From: Candidatus Saccharimonadales bacterium
Lineage (GTDB): Bacteria; Patescibacteriota; Saccharimonadia; Saccharimonadales; Saccharimonadaceae
NCBI GenBank assembly: GCA_030151825.1
Contig: JASLCP010000011.1
Coordinates: forward strand, 1 to 5,746
Direction: 5' to 3'
Length of the DNA: 5,746 nucleotides
Shown: positions 1-5,352 of the stretch, one piece after another
Numbering within the stretch: position 1 is the stretch's first letter
Layout of the letters: each line of letters begins with the position of its first letter
Position numbers and translations under genes: made by a program
The notes under the pieces: generated by a model
What the model saw: only the letters and a program-made list of their open reading frames with translations
What the model was told of the DNA's origin: nothing
Databases searched by the model: none

Positions 1-66
1 TACTAGGAATCGAACCTAGGTCGTCGGTTTTGGAGACCGATATACTAACCGCTGTACTATACCCCT
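1..66 (-). tRNA. tRNA-Trp (anticodon CCA), 3' end cut by window edge
   Basis: Read on the minus strand, the sequence folds as a tRNA. The acceptor 5' strand AGGGGTA begins at 66, followed by TA linker bases. The D stem is GTAC/GTAT (with a closing G-T pair) around an AGCGGTTA loop. The anticodon stem TCGGT/ACCGA encloses the loop CTCCAAA, which places anticodon CCA at 33-31 (reads UGG, tryptophan). A 4-base variable region leads to the T stem CTAGG/CCTAG with loop TTCGATT. The first two bases of the 3' acceptor strand (TA, positions 2-1) pair with A7 and T6. The remaining acceptor bases, discriminator and any encoded CCA lie outside the window. It lies 40 bp downstream of the histidine kinase on the same strand. 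Confidence 0.95.
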
Positions 67-90
67 ATAGTTTGTGGCGTTACCTGGACT

Positions 91-120
91 ATTGTACCAG
101 ATAGACTTAGTTCGAGGCAA
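91..120 (-). promoter_or_regulatory. Candidate promoter for tRNA-Trp (extended -10)
   Basis: On the minus strand the -10 box TACAAT (96-91) is preceded by TGG, giving the extended -10 form TGnTACAAT. A weaker -35 candidate, TTGCCT (120-115), lies 18 bases upstream, inside the last codons of the histidine kinase gene. Transcription would start near 84, leaving about 17 bases of 5' precursor before the mature tRNA at 66. The tRNA could also be transcribed by readthrough from the kinase gene. Confidence 0.5.
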
Positions 121-1762
121 CGGTCTCGTCGTCGTCAGTTTCGCTTTCGACAACTTGCGGCGGCGCCCCTTTGGCCAGTACAAAGGCAAAGGTCGAGCCA
201 TGATTTAGCCGGCTCTCGACTTCGATTTTCGTCCCCAATTTGTCGGCAAGTTTGCGCACCACATAGAGACCCAGCCCTGTACCGCCAGTCTCACGCGTTC
301 GATAGTCTTCGCTACGGAAGAACTTCTCAAATATCTTTTCTTGATCAGCCTTGCTAATACCAATACCCGAGTCGGTCACCGAAAAACGCACACGATCACC
401 ATCGTTTTTACCATGCAAGGTTACCGTGCCCTCATTGGTATATTTAATCGCGTTAGTGATAAAGTTTTGCAAGATCTCTTCCAGATACAAGCGACTGGTC
501 CAAATCGATGGCAGTTTCTCGATATCGATATTCAACTTCAGCGACTTGGCGTCAGCCTCTGCTCGATAGCGATTAAATAGGTCTTGTAGTAGCACGTTCA
601 AATCGATTTCTTCCAGCGCATCACCGACGCCACGTTCGGCGCGAGAAAGGGTAGAGAGGTCATTAATCATGCGCGCAAGATAGAGAATTTGTTCATGCGC
701 CTCAACTGCCGACGCCTTGACTTGTTCTACTTTGGCGCCCTTTTCGAACATATAGACTAGGTTGCTAAGACTCCCTTCGGCAATTGTGATCGGTGTTCGT
801 AGCTCATGACTCGTCACACTAATAAATTCATCCTTTTCATCCTCGAGCGTCTTTTGCCGAGTGATGTCACGGATAATCAACACGCAGCCATTTTCACCAC
901 CACCAAACCCGCCATGTACTGGTGACAGCTGTACACTCAGCCGCAGCGTTCCGTTATCCGCAGAGGTAACCGATACGTCATCGCGAACGGTCGAGCCATG
1001 AATGTTTTTTGCTAATTTGCGCACACTGACCGGTTGCTCGTTGGCGTCCATTAGGTGAAAAATATCATCGATATTCTTGCCGACCAACGATTGGTTAGTG
1101 TCAAAAAACGACAACGCCGCCGAGTTTTCTGACGTGACCCGACCATAGCGATTTAAGGTGAGTACTGTATCACTAATACTGTTCAGCAAGGTGTTCAGCC
1201 GATTCAACTGCATCTCTTCGGACTTTTTGGACAGCGCCAAGCGACGCGTCTTGTTATTCATGCGAACGATGAGCTGGATAATTGCACCAGCAAGACAGAT
1301 AGTCAGCAGTACTACCACAAATGACAACGTACTAAACAGCAAGAACTGCTCACCAAGCGCCTGGCGATATACCAATAACACCAACGTCGTTCCCGACACC
1401 AGCAGCAAACTTGACCCAATAAACATCGCCATACCGCTGTACAGATAGCTGGTCACCAATACGATCGTCCAGAGCACGACAAACGGATTATAGGTCCCGA
1501 CATAGTAGGACAGCGCCAAGAATGAAATCAAATTAAACAGCACCATCACCGCATGGCGCAAGGCTTCGTAAGTCAGGCTATAGTAGGTAAATATTGGCAG
1601 TATCACGATGTAGCAAAACGAAATCACTACCGCGCCCATCATCGTATGAATCGCACTGACGAGCCCATTCAAACTCATAAACATCGTGGCAATGCCAAGA
1701 GCGATATATACCCCAATATATATCTTTACGTTCTGGCGCGTAAAATCAAGCTGCGCATTCAT
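107..1762 (-). CDS. Membrane-anchored PAS-domain sensor histidine kinase
   Basis: This 551-residue protein is a transmembrane two-component sensor that should autophosphorylate on histidine and pass the phosphate to a response regulator. Residues ~14-168 contain about five or six hydrophobic membrane segments with short loops and no large extracytoplasmic domain. A coiled linker (~170-192) leads to a PAS-like domain (~188-302, ending in the IRDIT motif). The HisKA helix carries the H-box SHELRTP (318-324, phospho-acceptor H319). The HATPase_c domain has the N-box NFITNAIKYT (N437), the G1 box DSGIGIS (464-470), FEKFFRS (478-483) and the G2 box GGTGLGLY (493-500). All catalytic motifs are intact. 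The tail after ~531 is acidic (ETDDDE). The ATG at 1762 has no Shine-Dalgarno site, and a -10 box lies 10 bases upstream, so translation is probably leaderless. No response regulator is adjacent, so it is an orphan within this window. The signal sensed is unknown; the multi-segment membrane region suggests an intramembrane or membrane-state signal, which is inference. Confidence 0.93.
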   Translation of the reverse strand: MNAQLDFTRQNVKIYIGVYIALGIATMFMSLNGLVSAIHTMMGAVVISFCYIVILPIFTYYSLTYEALRHAVMVLFNLISFLALSYYVGTYNPFVVLWTIVLVTSYLYSGMAMFIGSSLLLVSGTTLVLLVYRQALGEQFLLFSTLSFVVVLLTICLAGAIIQLIVRMNNKTRRLALSKKSEEMQLNRLNTLLNSISDTVLTLNRYGRVTSENSAALSFFDTNQSLVGKNIDDIFHLMDANEQPVSVRKLAKNIHGSTVRDDVSVTSADNGTLRLSVQLSPVHGGFGGGENGCVLIIRDITRQKTLEDEKDEFISVTSHELRTPITIAEGSLSNLVYMFEKGAKVEQVKASAVEAHEQILYLARMINDLSTLSRAERGVGDALEEIDLNVLLQDLFNRYRAEADAKSLKLNIDIEKLPSIWTSRLYLEEILQNFITNAIKYTNEGTVTLHGKNDGDRVRFSVTDSGIGISKADQEKIFEKFFRSEDYRTRETGGTGLGLYVVRKLADKLGTKIEVESRLNHGSTFAFVLAKGAPPQVVESETDDDETVASN

Positions 1763-1772
1763 ATGTACTTGT

Positions 1773-1778
1773 AGTATA
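1773..1778 (-). promoter_or_regulatory. -10 box of histidine kinase promoter
   Basis: TATACT on the minus strand ends 10 bases before the kinase ATG at 1762. Initiation about seven bases downstream (near 1766) would leave a 5' UTR of only about four bases. No good -35 is seen at the expected distance (the bases at 1796-1801 read TCGCAT). It might therefore depend on an activator or on the T-rich bases just upstream. The bases around 1784-1795 hold the symmetric TTAA-CGC-TTAA, a possible protein site but short. Confidence 0.45.
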
Positions 1779-1809
1779 CAAATTGTTAACGCTTAATGCG
1801 AGAGCAAAT

Positions 1810-1837
1810 ATGACAAAAAGAGGCTTTTTGGTATAAT
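1810..1837 (+). promoter_or_regulatory. Sigma70-type promoter of the P-loop kinase/metallopeptidase unit
   Basis: The -35 box ATGACA (1810-1815) matches TTGACA at five of six positions. It is separated by 16 bases from a perfect -10 box TATAAT (1832-1837). Expected initiation near 1844 lies about three bases before the ATG at 1847, and no Shine-Dalgarno site is present between them. The transcript should therefore be leaderless or nearly so. The spacer holds a perfect inverted repeat, listed separately. Confidence 0.72.
1814..1830. repeat. Perfect 7-bp inverted repeat inside the promoter spacer
   Basis: CAAAAAG-AGG-CTTTTTG is a perfect inverted repeat with a 3-base centre, filling nearly all of the spacer between the -35 (1810-1815) and -10 (1832-1837) boxes. 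Because it lies upstream of the expected start site it would not be in the rightward mRNA, so a DNA-level role such as an operator or bent A-tract is more plausible than an RNA hairpin. It is also upstream of the leftward histidine kinase start. Chance occurrence in AT-rich DNA is possible. Confidence 0.45.
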
Positions 1838-1846
1838 TATGTATAT

Positions 1847-2428
1847 ATGAAGTCGCTTAATCTCGCCAAACCACACCTGATCGTGGTCGTCGGAATTCCT
1901 GGATCAGGCAAAACATTCTTTGCAGAACAATTTTCACGCACATTTAATACACCCTATCTTCGCACGGACGACCTCTTATCATTCTCGAACGACGAGCGTG
2001 TCCTGAACGAACTATGGGATTTTATCATCGACAAGCTCATGCAAACAAAACAGTCAATATTGATTGAAGGTATTGGCGCCACCGCCATAGAGCGACGTGA
2101 TCTTTCACTATTTGCGCGCAAACAGGGCTACCAAACACTCTACGTATGGGTGCAGACCGAACCGGCTGCAGCCAAACATCGTGCAACTCGCGGCAGCAAT
2201 GCGCTTTCCAGTCACGAATTTGATACGCTCGCTGCCAACTTTGAAAATATCAAAGCACCCGACCAGTATATGGTGATTAGCGGCAAACACACCTACGCAT
2301 CCCAGGCCAAAAACGTTCTCAAAAAACTCGCCGAACCGCGTATCAAAAATACAAAATTAACCCCAGAACAGCGACCCCAGCATCCACAAGCGTCCCAAAC
2401 ACCGCGCGGTCGTATCATGATTAACTAA
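1847..2428 (+). CDS. P-loop NTPase, AAA_33 / zeta-toxin-like small-molecule or nucleic-acid kinase
   Basis: This 193-residue soluble protein has a Walker A motif GIPGSGKT (16-23) directly after a hydrophobic beta strand (LIVVVG). This is followed by RTDD (39-42), a position that in polynucleotide-kinase and zeta-type kinases helps bind the substrate. A Walker B-like strand ILIEG (71-75) and a basic lid-like segment KHRATRG (110-116) complete a compact ATP-dependent phosphotransferase fold. Substrate cannot be told from sequence: the family includes polynucleotide kinases, zeta toxins, and antibiotic or sugar kinases. The C-terminal tail (~163-193) is Pro/Gln/basic-rich and looks disordered. 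No antitoxin-like small ORF precedes it, which argues against a toxin-antitoxin pair. The ATG start directly follows a strong promoter with no leader. The metallopeptidase gene follows after 11 bases, so the two probably form an operon. Confidence 0.82.
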   Translation: MKSLNLAKPHLIVVVGIPGSGKTFFAEQFSRTFNTPYLRTDDLLSFSNDERVLNELWDFIIDKLMQTKQSILIEGIGATAIERRDLSLFARKQGYQTLYVWVQTEPAAAKHRATRGSNALSSHEFDTLAANFENIKAPDQYMVISGKHTYASQAKNVLKKLAEPRIKNTKLTPEQRPQHPQASQTPRGRIMIN

Positions 2429-2439
2429 CGAGAACACCC

Positions 2440-3135
2440 ATGCCAACAATCACTGATGAAGAATTTGGCACGGTCACTATACGACGGAGTTCGCGGTCAT
2501 CGCATGTCAAAATATCGGTGGCGCCAAATGGCACACTGCGCGCATCACTGCCAGTCTATGCACCGCTCTTTATGCTTCGTCGACTCATCAAATCATCCCG
2601 CGAAGAGCTCCGGACCATGATCGCCGCCGAACGGCCTCATTACGAACTAACCCCGGGTATGCAAATTGGCAAAAGCCACACGCTGGTCGTTATGCCGTCA
2701 ACTCGCGACGAGGTCAAAGTATCACGCCAAAAGCAACAAATTATCGTATCACTCCCCGACAGCGTGCCGCTTGACAGCGCCGACGTTACGGCAAAAGTTC
2801 GCGAAGTCATCATTAGTGCGCTACGCATCGAGGCAAAAAGCTACCTGCCAAAGCGCCTGGCGTACTTGGCAGCCCAGATGGATTGTCAGTATGAACGTGT
2901 GCGATTTTCCCATGCCAGCGGACGATGGGGCAGTTGCAGTAGTAACGGTACTATTAGTCTCAACATTGCACTGATGAAATTGCCACACGAATTGATCGAC
3001 TACGTCCTTATTCACGAATTATGCCACACCAAACAAATGAATCACTCTGAACGATTTTGGGTGCTCGTCGCAGCTGAGGACCCTTCATACAAGATCCACC
3101 GGTCCAGCCTCAAATCACATACGCCAAGCGTCTAA
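2440..3135 (+). CDS. SprT/YgjP-like zinc metallopeptidase (YgjP, DUF45 type)
   Basis: This 231-residue protein shows the hallmark layout of the YgjP/DUF45 metallopeptidase family. An N-terminal beta-rich region begins with VTIRRSSRSSHVKISVAPNG. The conserved HASGRWGSCSSNGTISLN stretch (158-175) leads to the zinc-binding helix IHELCH (H192-E193-x-x-H196), and the third ligand is H202 in the motif NHSERFW (201-207). E193 should be the catalytic base. All expected metal ligands are present, and there is no signal peptide or membrane segment, so it is cytoplasmic. The natural substrate of this family is not established. Length is normal for the longer members (E. coli YgjP is shorter). The ATG at 2440 fits the family N-terminus. 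The upstream Shine-Dalgarno is weak (GAG at 2430-2432), which with the 11-base gap suggests translation coupled to the preceding kinase gene. Its stop is one base from the stop of the converging glycosyltransferase gene. Confidence 0.92.
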   Translation: MPTITDEEFGTVTIRRSSRSSHVKISVAPNGTLRASLPVYAPLFMLRRLIKSSREELRTMIAAERPHYELTPGMQIGKSHTLVVMPSTRDEVKVSRQKQQIIVSLPDSVPLDSADVTAKVREVIISALRIEAKSYLPKRLAYLAAQMDCQYERVRFSHASGRWGSCSSNGTISLNIALMKLPHELIDYVLIHELCHTKQMNHSERFWVLVAAEDPSYKIHRSSLKSHTPSV

Positions 3136-3136
3136 A

Positions 3137-4252
3137 CTAGTCGATTGAGACCGGGCGGCCCTTCCAGGTGACTTTGTGACGTTTGTGCAGGACAACACTG
3201 GCGATAAGTAAATACAATTCACGCACCATCAAAAACGGCAAACATATTGTCGCGATGCCATAATTATGCGATCGCAGTACACCCAAATACCATGCATTTA
3301 GCAGCGAGATGACAATCGTCACCAAAAACGCCAACGTCGCAAATGCAAAATGATGTGTCACCAAGCCAAATACGACTAGTACATACGGCACCAGTAACAG
3401 GATAATACCAATCGAGCGAGAGATAGTTCCACCTAAGCCAAAGTCGGGATAATAAATACGGATGCTGGTTTCATGCTGCGACGAAAGTTTCTTTTCGTAT
3501 GACACACCGAGCGCATGATCTGACACCAAAAACCGGTAAGCACCTTTAGTTGATAGCAGCGAGGCAATACGTTTGTCAGGCCGAACATCACGCTTGATAT
3601 CCTCGAACGAATGGACCTCTTGCTCGATAGCCTCGCGCTGCACCATCCAAGCATTGCTGGCCGAAGCCGGAGCCTGCACTGTGTGGCCGAGGATACTCCA
3701 AAAATGACGAAACGTCGCAAAAATCGCACTGGCACGCATTGACACTTCACGGTAAGGCAAAACCGATATCATCTCGAGATGCTCGGCCAACATATATGCC
3801 ACCATGTGCGAAATACTCTCTGGCGAAAAATGCGTATCAACATCGGCAAACAAAATCAAACTACCGCTTGATTCCTTCAGCAGCCCCTTGAGAGCATGAT
3901 TTTTACCTAGCCAGCCATCAGGTAGCGGCGAGCCTTCGACAAATCGCACCCCTGAATGAGCAAACGACTGAATCAAATGGCCAGTATTGTCTCGCGACCC
4001 ATCATCCAACACAATAATTTCGAGCTTGGGATAGGTGGACAGCAACACACTTTCGAGACACGAGGTCATCGCATGCATTTCATCGCGCGCTGGGATACAT
4101 ACACTCACCGTTGGCAACTCATCAAAATGACTCTCGTCTAATTGCGGCAACGAAACACTCGCTAGCGACAGTACTGCGCGAAGTTTCATCCATATCGTGA
4201 ACGTCATCAGGAGCGCAACCCCCAAAAGAACAAATAAAATCATCCCTTTCAT
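3137..4252 (-). CDS. Membrane-anchored family-2 glycosyltransferase, CrtQ/CruC-like
   Basis: This 371-residue protein begins with a membrane helix (~4-24) and a GT2 catalytic domain (~47-250). Visible motifs are VSVCIPARDE (49-58), the nucleotide-sugar pocket LDDGS (82-86), the segment LPDGWLGKNHAL (110-121) and the metal-binding DVD (137-139). Three or so hydrophobic helices follow (~280-300, ~303-325, ~333-355) and the protein ends with VTWKGRPVS (361-369). The LPxGWxGK segment and the C-terminal WKGR motif are shared with carotenoid/diaponeurosporenoate and related lipid glycosyltransferases (CrtQ, CruC). The reaction is probably transfer of a sugar from a nucleotide sugar to a membrane lipid on the cytoplasmic face. 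The acceptor is not known, and no carotenoid genes are in the window, so glycolipid synthesis is an equally good guess. The ATG at 4252 is chosen over M4 because AAGGTG lies at the right distance. Only a weak promoter candidate is visible upstream, overlapping the secE promoter region. Confidence 0.88.
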   Translation of the reverse strand: MKGMILFVLLGVALLMTFTIWMKLRAVLSLASVSLPQLDESHFDELPTVSVCIPARDEMHAMTSCLESVLLSTYPKLEIIVLDDGSRDNTGHLIQSFAHSGVRFVEGSPLPDGWLGKNHALKGLLKESSGSLILFADVDTHFSPESISHMVAYMLAEHLEMISVLPYREVSMRASAIFATFRHFWSILGHTVQAPASASNAWMVQREAIEQEVHSFEDIKRDVRPDKRIASLLSTKGAYRFLVSDHALGVSYEKKLSSQHETSIRIYYPDFGLGGTISRSIGIILLLVPYVLVVFGLVTHHFAFATLAFLVTIVISLLNAWYLGVLRSHNYGIATICLPFLMVRELYLLIASVVLHKRHKVTWKGRPVSID

Positions 4253-4259
4253 GATAGCA

Positions 4260-4265
4260 CACCTT
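4260..4265 (-). promoter_or_regulatory. Ribosome binding site deciding the glycosyltransferase start
   Basis: AAGGTG on the minus strand ends seven bases before the ATG at 4252. It supports that start over the in-frame ATG at 4243, for which the only purine stretch directly abuts the codon. The site overlaps the -35 box of the divergent secE promoter. Confidence 0.65.
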
Positions 4266-4292
4266 GACGTTTTCTATCTGGTCAGCTATACT
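4264..4292 (+). promoter_or_regulatory. Sigma70-type promoter P1 of secE-nusG
   Basis: The -35 TTGACG (4264-4269) and the -10 TATACT (4287-4292) each match consensus at five of six positions and are spaced by exactly 17 bases. Initiation is expected around 4299-4301, giving a leader of about 45 bases with a stem-loop almost at the 5' end. It fits a constitutively strong housekeeping promoter. Confidence 0.78.
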
Positions 4293-4297
4293 AACAC

Positions 4298-4327
4298 TTG
4301 ACAGTCTGCTAAAGGCAGACTTTTAAT
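4298..4327 (+). promoter_or_regulatory. Possible second secE promoter P2 (doubtful)
   Basis: A perfect -35 TTGACA (4298-4303) is followed 18 bases later by TTTAAT (4322-4327), five of six matches to TATAAT. Initiation would fall near 4334, inside the GGGAG ribosome binding site of secE, and would spoil it. P2 therefore may be unused or may make a near-leaderless message from the GTG at 4346. It overlaps the P1 start site and the leader hairpin. Confidence 0.35.
4304..4324 (+). promoter_or_regulatory. Stem-loop with T-run in the secE 5' leader
   Basis: GTCTGC (4304-4309) pairs perfectly with GCAGAC (4315-4320) around a 5-base loop TAAAG, followed by TTTTAATTTT. From promoter P1 it would form within a few bases of the mRNA 5' end. 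The form resembles a weak intrinsic terminator, so it may act as an attenuator, or as a 5' stabilising structure that protects the secE-nusG message. It is too near the start site to be an ordinary terminator, and no plus-strand gene precedes it. Confidence 0.55.
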
Positions 4328-4345
4328 TTTGGGAGTACTACACGC

Positions 4346-4720
4346 GTGGCCGAGAAAAAGAAAGCCAATTCAAAAAGCAGCGCAACCGTGACGCGCATCA
4401 AAGCAAGTGATTCGTCAGCGAGCGCTCCGGCAAAACCAGCAAAAAAGAAACAAGCATCCGTCGCCACGGCTCCGGCAGTCGCAGCACCAACCAAGAAAAA
4501 GCGTCCCATCCGCATCAAGGGCGCTGGTCGTCCGTTCGTGGCCATCAAAAATTATTTTGCGGGCGCATGGTACGAATTGCGACAAGTTCGCTGGCCAAAC
4601 CGTCGCGCAACCTGGGGTATGACATTCGCAGTGATTGCGTATTCAGCATTTTTCGTCGTATTGGTCATCTTGCTCGACATCGCCTTCAAATATCTGTTTG
4701 ATGTAATATTAGGTAAATAA
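4346..4720 (+). CDS. secE: Preprotein translocase subunit SecE
   Basis: This 124-residue protein is the essential clamp subunit of the SecYEG translocon in the inner membrane. The conserved core lies at the C-terminus. The amphipathic segment NYFAGAWYELRQVRWPNRRAT (~69-89) carries the family's ELxxVxWPxR signature and is followed by a single membrane helix (~92-117). The first ~62 residues form a low-complexity Lys/Ala/Ser/Pro tail, absent from minimal SecE proteins of about 60 residues, which should lie in the cytoplasm and be disordered. Translation starts at GTG 4346, preceded by GGGAG (4331-4335) with 10 bases of spacing; no in-frame ATG is available upstream of the core. nusG follows after 26 bases and is co-transcribed. 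This pairing is nearly universal in bacteria and supports the call. Confidence 0.96.
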   Translation: MAEKKKANSKSSATVTRIKASDSSASAPAKPAKKKQASVATAPAVAAPTKKKRPIRIKGAGRPFVAIKNYFAGAWYELRQVRWPNRRATWGMTFAVIAYSAFFVVLVILLDIAFKYLFDVILGK

Positions 4721-4746
4721 AGAAGTAAAAGGAAATAACACACGAC

Positions 4747-5292
4747 ATGGCAAAAAATCGTTATGACAGCACCCGGCAATGGTACGCCGTTCACACCTAC
4801 AGTGGCTACGAAGAAAAAGTCGCCGACAGCGTTCGCCAACGTATCAACGCCGTTGATATGGCCGACAAAATTTTTGACGTAATGGTCCCAAAAGAAAAAC
4901 AAATTCAAATCAAAAACGGTAAACGCAAGGTCATCGAAGCGAAAATCTTCCAAGGATACGTCTTGGTCGAAATGAAACTGACCGACGAAACATGGTACAT
5001 TGTCCGTAACACACCAGGCGTCACCGGCTTTGTCGGCAGCGGCACCGAGCCAACTCCGGTCTCTGACAGCGAAATCAACAAAATCAAGAAACGTATGGGT
5101 GTCGAAGATCCCAAGCACCACATCGACTATAGCGAGGGTGAAGTCGTCAGCATCACCGACGGTCCATTCAAAGGCTTTGACGGTGCCATCAGTGAAATTG
5201 ATACTCAGAAGGGCAAGATCAAAGTCATGGTCAGCATGTTTGGCCGCGACACCCCTGTCGAACTCGACGCATTGCAAGTCAAAAAAGTCTAA
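4747..5292 (+). CDS. nusG: Transcription elongation/termination factor NusG
   Basis: This 181-residue protein is the same length as the E. coli form. The NGN domain (~10-118) opens with QWYAVHTYSGYEEKV and includes KIFQGYVLVEM (66-76) and the conserved TPGVTGFVG (89-97). The KOW domain (~127-181) carries GEVVSITDGPFKGFDGAISEID (131-152). NusG binds the RNA polymerase clamp to aid processive elongation, and its KOW domain contacts ribosomal protein S10 or Rho in well-studied bacteria. No insertion or truncation is seen. The ATG follows AAGGA (4729-4733), with a rather long spacing of 13 bases. The gene ends the secE-nusG unit and is followed 13 bases after its stop by an intrinsic terminator. 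Confidence 0.98.
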   Translation: MAKNRYDSTRQWYAVHTYSGYEEKVADSVRQRINAVDMADKIFDVMVPKEKQIQIKNGKRKVIEAKIFQGYVLVEMKLTDETWYIVRNTPGVTGFVGSGTEPTPVSDSEINKIKKRMGVEDPKHHIDYSEGEVVSITDGPFKGFDGAISEIDTQKGKIKVMVSMFGRDTPVELDALQVKKV

Positions 5293-5305
5293 TATCGAAT
5301 CAATG

Positions 5306-5333
5306 AAATACCTCCACTTGGGAGGTATTTTTT
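5306..5333 (+). terminator. Intrinsic terminator after nusG
   Basis: AAATACCTCC (5306-5315) pairs perfectly with GGAGGTATTT (5321-5330) around the 5-base loop ACTTG, giving a 10-bp stem. A run of six T residues (5328-5333) ends it. This is a textbook Rho-independent terminator closing the secE-nusG transcript. The 89-residue ORF begins 20 bases later, so it must rely on leakage through this site or an unseen promoter. Confidence 0.92.
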
Positions 5334-5352
5334 AAGGAACCGTTTTTGTATC

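Noticed and set aside
1..66. Integration site or mobile element at the tRNA gene
   Set aside because: No integrase, direct repeat of the tRNA 3' end or insertion sequence is visible; the tRNA 3' end is outside the window, so an att site cannot be judged.
1158..1448. Plus-strand open frame of 96 codons inside the histidine kinase gene
   Set aside because: It is antisense to the kinase PAS and membrane region, with no domain, promoter or ribosome binding site of its own.
1847..2428. Zeta-type toxin of a toxin-antitoxin system
   Set aside because: The P-loop and RTDD motifs fit a zeta-like fold, but no small antitoxin ORF is present upstream or downstream; the partner is a metallopeptidase, so a generic kinase call is safer.
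3153..3161. GC-rich palindrome GGGCGGCCC as a terminator between the converging genes
   Set aside because: The arms are four bases around a single base, which cannot form a hairpin loop, there is no T-run, and it lies within the glycosyltransferase coding sequence.
4285..4312. Minus-strand promoter for the glycosyltransferase (TTAGCA, 16-base spacer, TATAGC)
   Set aside because: Each box matches consensus at only four of six positions and both overlap the stronger secE elements; not strong enough to list as a feature.
4552..5277. Long minus-strand open frame (241 codons) opposite nusG and the end of secE
   Set aside because: It lies antisense to two unmistakable conserved genes, has no ribosome binding site, and its composition (Phe/Asp/Val-rich) is what the complement of a charged, Lys-rich coding frame gives.
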